A DNA stretch of 64,000 bases from Streptomyces albus subsp. albus. GTDB lineage: Bacteria > Actinomycetota > Actinomycetes > Streptomycetales > Streptomycetaceae. Below the pieces are notes generated by a model. That model was given only the letters and a program-made list of their open reading frames with translations, searched no databases and was not told the origin of the DNA. Location: positions 248,001 through 312,000 of the forward strand of contig NZ_JODR01000016.1 of the NCBI RefSeq assembly GCF_000725885.1, read 5' to 3'. The first letter of the stretch is position 1, and each line of letters opens with the position of its first letter. A program made the translations under genes and the position numbers. Of this stretch, positions 63,948 to 64,000 are shown piece by piece.

Positions 63948-64000
63948 CGGCTGTGCGCCAGGAGGCGGCGGGCCCCCTGCTGCTGGGGGTGCGGCACCAC
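63944..64000 (+). CDS. DUF5682-family protein, N-terminus only (cut by the window end)
   Basis: Only the first 19 residues are visible, from an ATG that overlaps the MoxR stop (ATGA). They end in LLLGVRHH, the start of the GVRHHGPG motif typical of DUF5682 proteins in MoxR operons. The function is unknown. A VWA-domain gene would be expected further downstream. Confidence 0.7.
   Translation, partial: MTAVRQEAAGPLLLGVRHH

Overview
This is about 64 kb of a very GC-rich actinomycete chromosome, almost certainly Streptomyces. Codon third positions are nearly all G or C, GTG starts are common, and the developmental genes whiD and bldM sit beside a principal-sigma-controlling ECF factor (shbA) and guaB. 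From memory, the order groES-groEL1 / whiD-bldM-shbA-guaB-guaB3 / glpD / three Ser/Thr kinase genes / gabD2 / guaA / pcrA / M23 peptidase / small mutase subunit matches the central core region of Streptomyces coelicolor. No rRNA, tRNA, transposase, prophage or CRISPR was seen. It reads as conserved core with a few lineage-variable patches (37.2-41.9 kb and 47.1-52.0 kb).

Layout. 0-5 kb: two tandem paralogous membrane proteins, a THUMP-like methyltransferase and a nucleotidyltransferase. 4.8-7.2 kb: groES-groEL1 behind two CIRCE operators. 7.3-9.9 kb: an SDR, a MOSC protein and a LysR regulator. 10-12.5 kb: whiD, bldM (with an exact sigma-BldN-type promoter) and shbA. 12.6-15.3 kb: guaB and the IMPDH-like paralogue guaB3. 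15.6-18.8 kb: a UDP-sugar dehydrogenase homologue that has lost its catalytic cysteine, and glpD. 19-27.4 kb: two receptor-type Ser/Thr kinases flanking a large receptor pseudokinase. 27.5-31.1 kb: succinate-semialdehyde dehydrogenase and a GMC oxidoreductase with a ferredoxin-like Cys cluster. 31.7-34.1 kb: chorismate mutase and guaA. 34.2-36.5 kb: two single-pass membrane proteins. 36.6-40.9 kb: a TetR regulator with tandem operators, an NCS1 permease and a YtcJ-type amidohydrolase. 41-42.9 kb: an XRE/membrane-protein pair and a Tat-exported polysaccharide deacetylase. 42.9-47 kb: a Lia/Psp-like envelope-stress module (NarL regulator, PspC-histidine kinase, PspC/LiaF-like protein). 47-52 kb: 48-bp tandem repeats, DoxX, class IV aminotransferase, MerR, and a large disordered membrane protein. 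52.4-58.5 kb: small membrane protein, pcrA, M23 peptidase, cobalamin-binding mutase subunit. 59-64 kb: two divergent operons, SWIM zinc-finger/DUF5691 and MoxR ATPase/DUF5682 (the last running off the edge).

The most interesting signal is at 62.6-62.75 kb. The two divergent operons at the right end share a back-to-back pair of TTGTCAGTG-N8 promoter elements, the motif of the RecA-independent (PafBC-type) DNA-damage promoters of actinobacteria. A weaker copy lies in front of pcrA. This suggests that the uncharacterised SWIM/DUF5691 and MoxR/DUF5682 module is part of the DNA-damage response. Other points are a near-perfect response-regulator palindrome in the Lia-like module, tandem TetR operators, DnaA-box-like sequences at guaB and pcrA, and a recurrent leaderless start pattern (TANNNT-N6/7-start).
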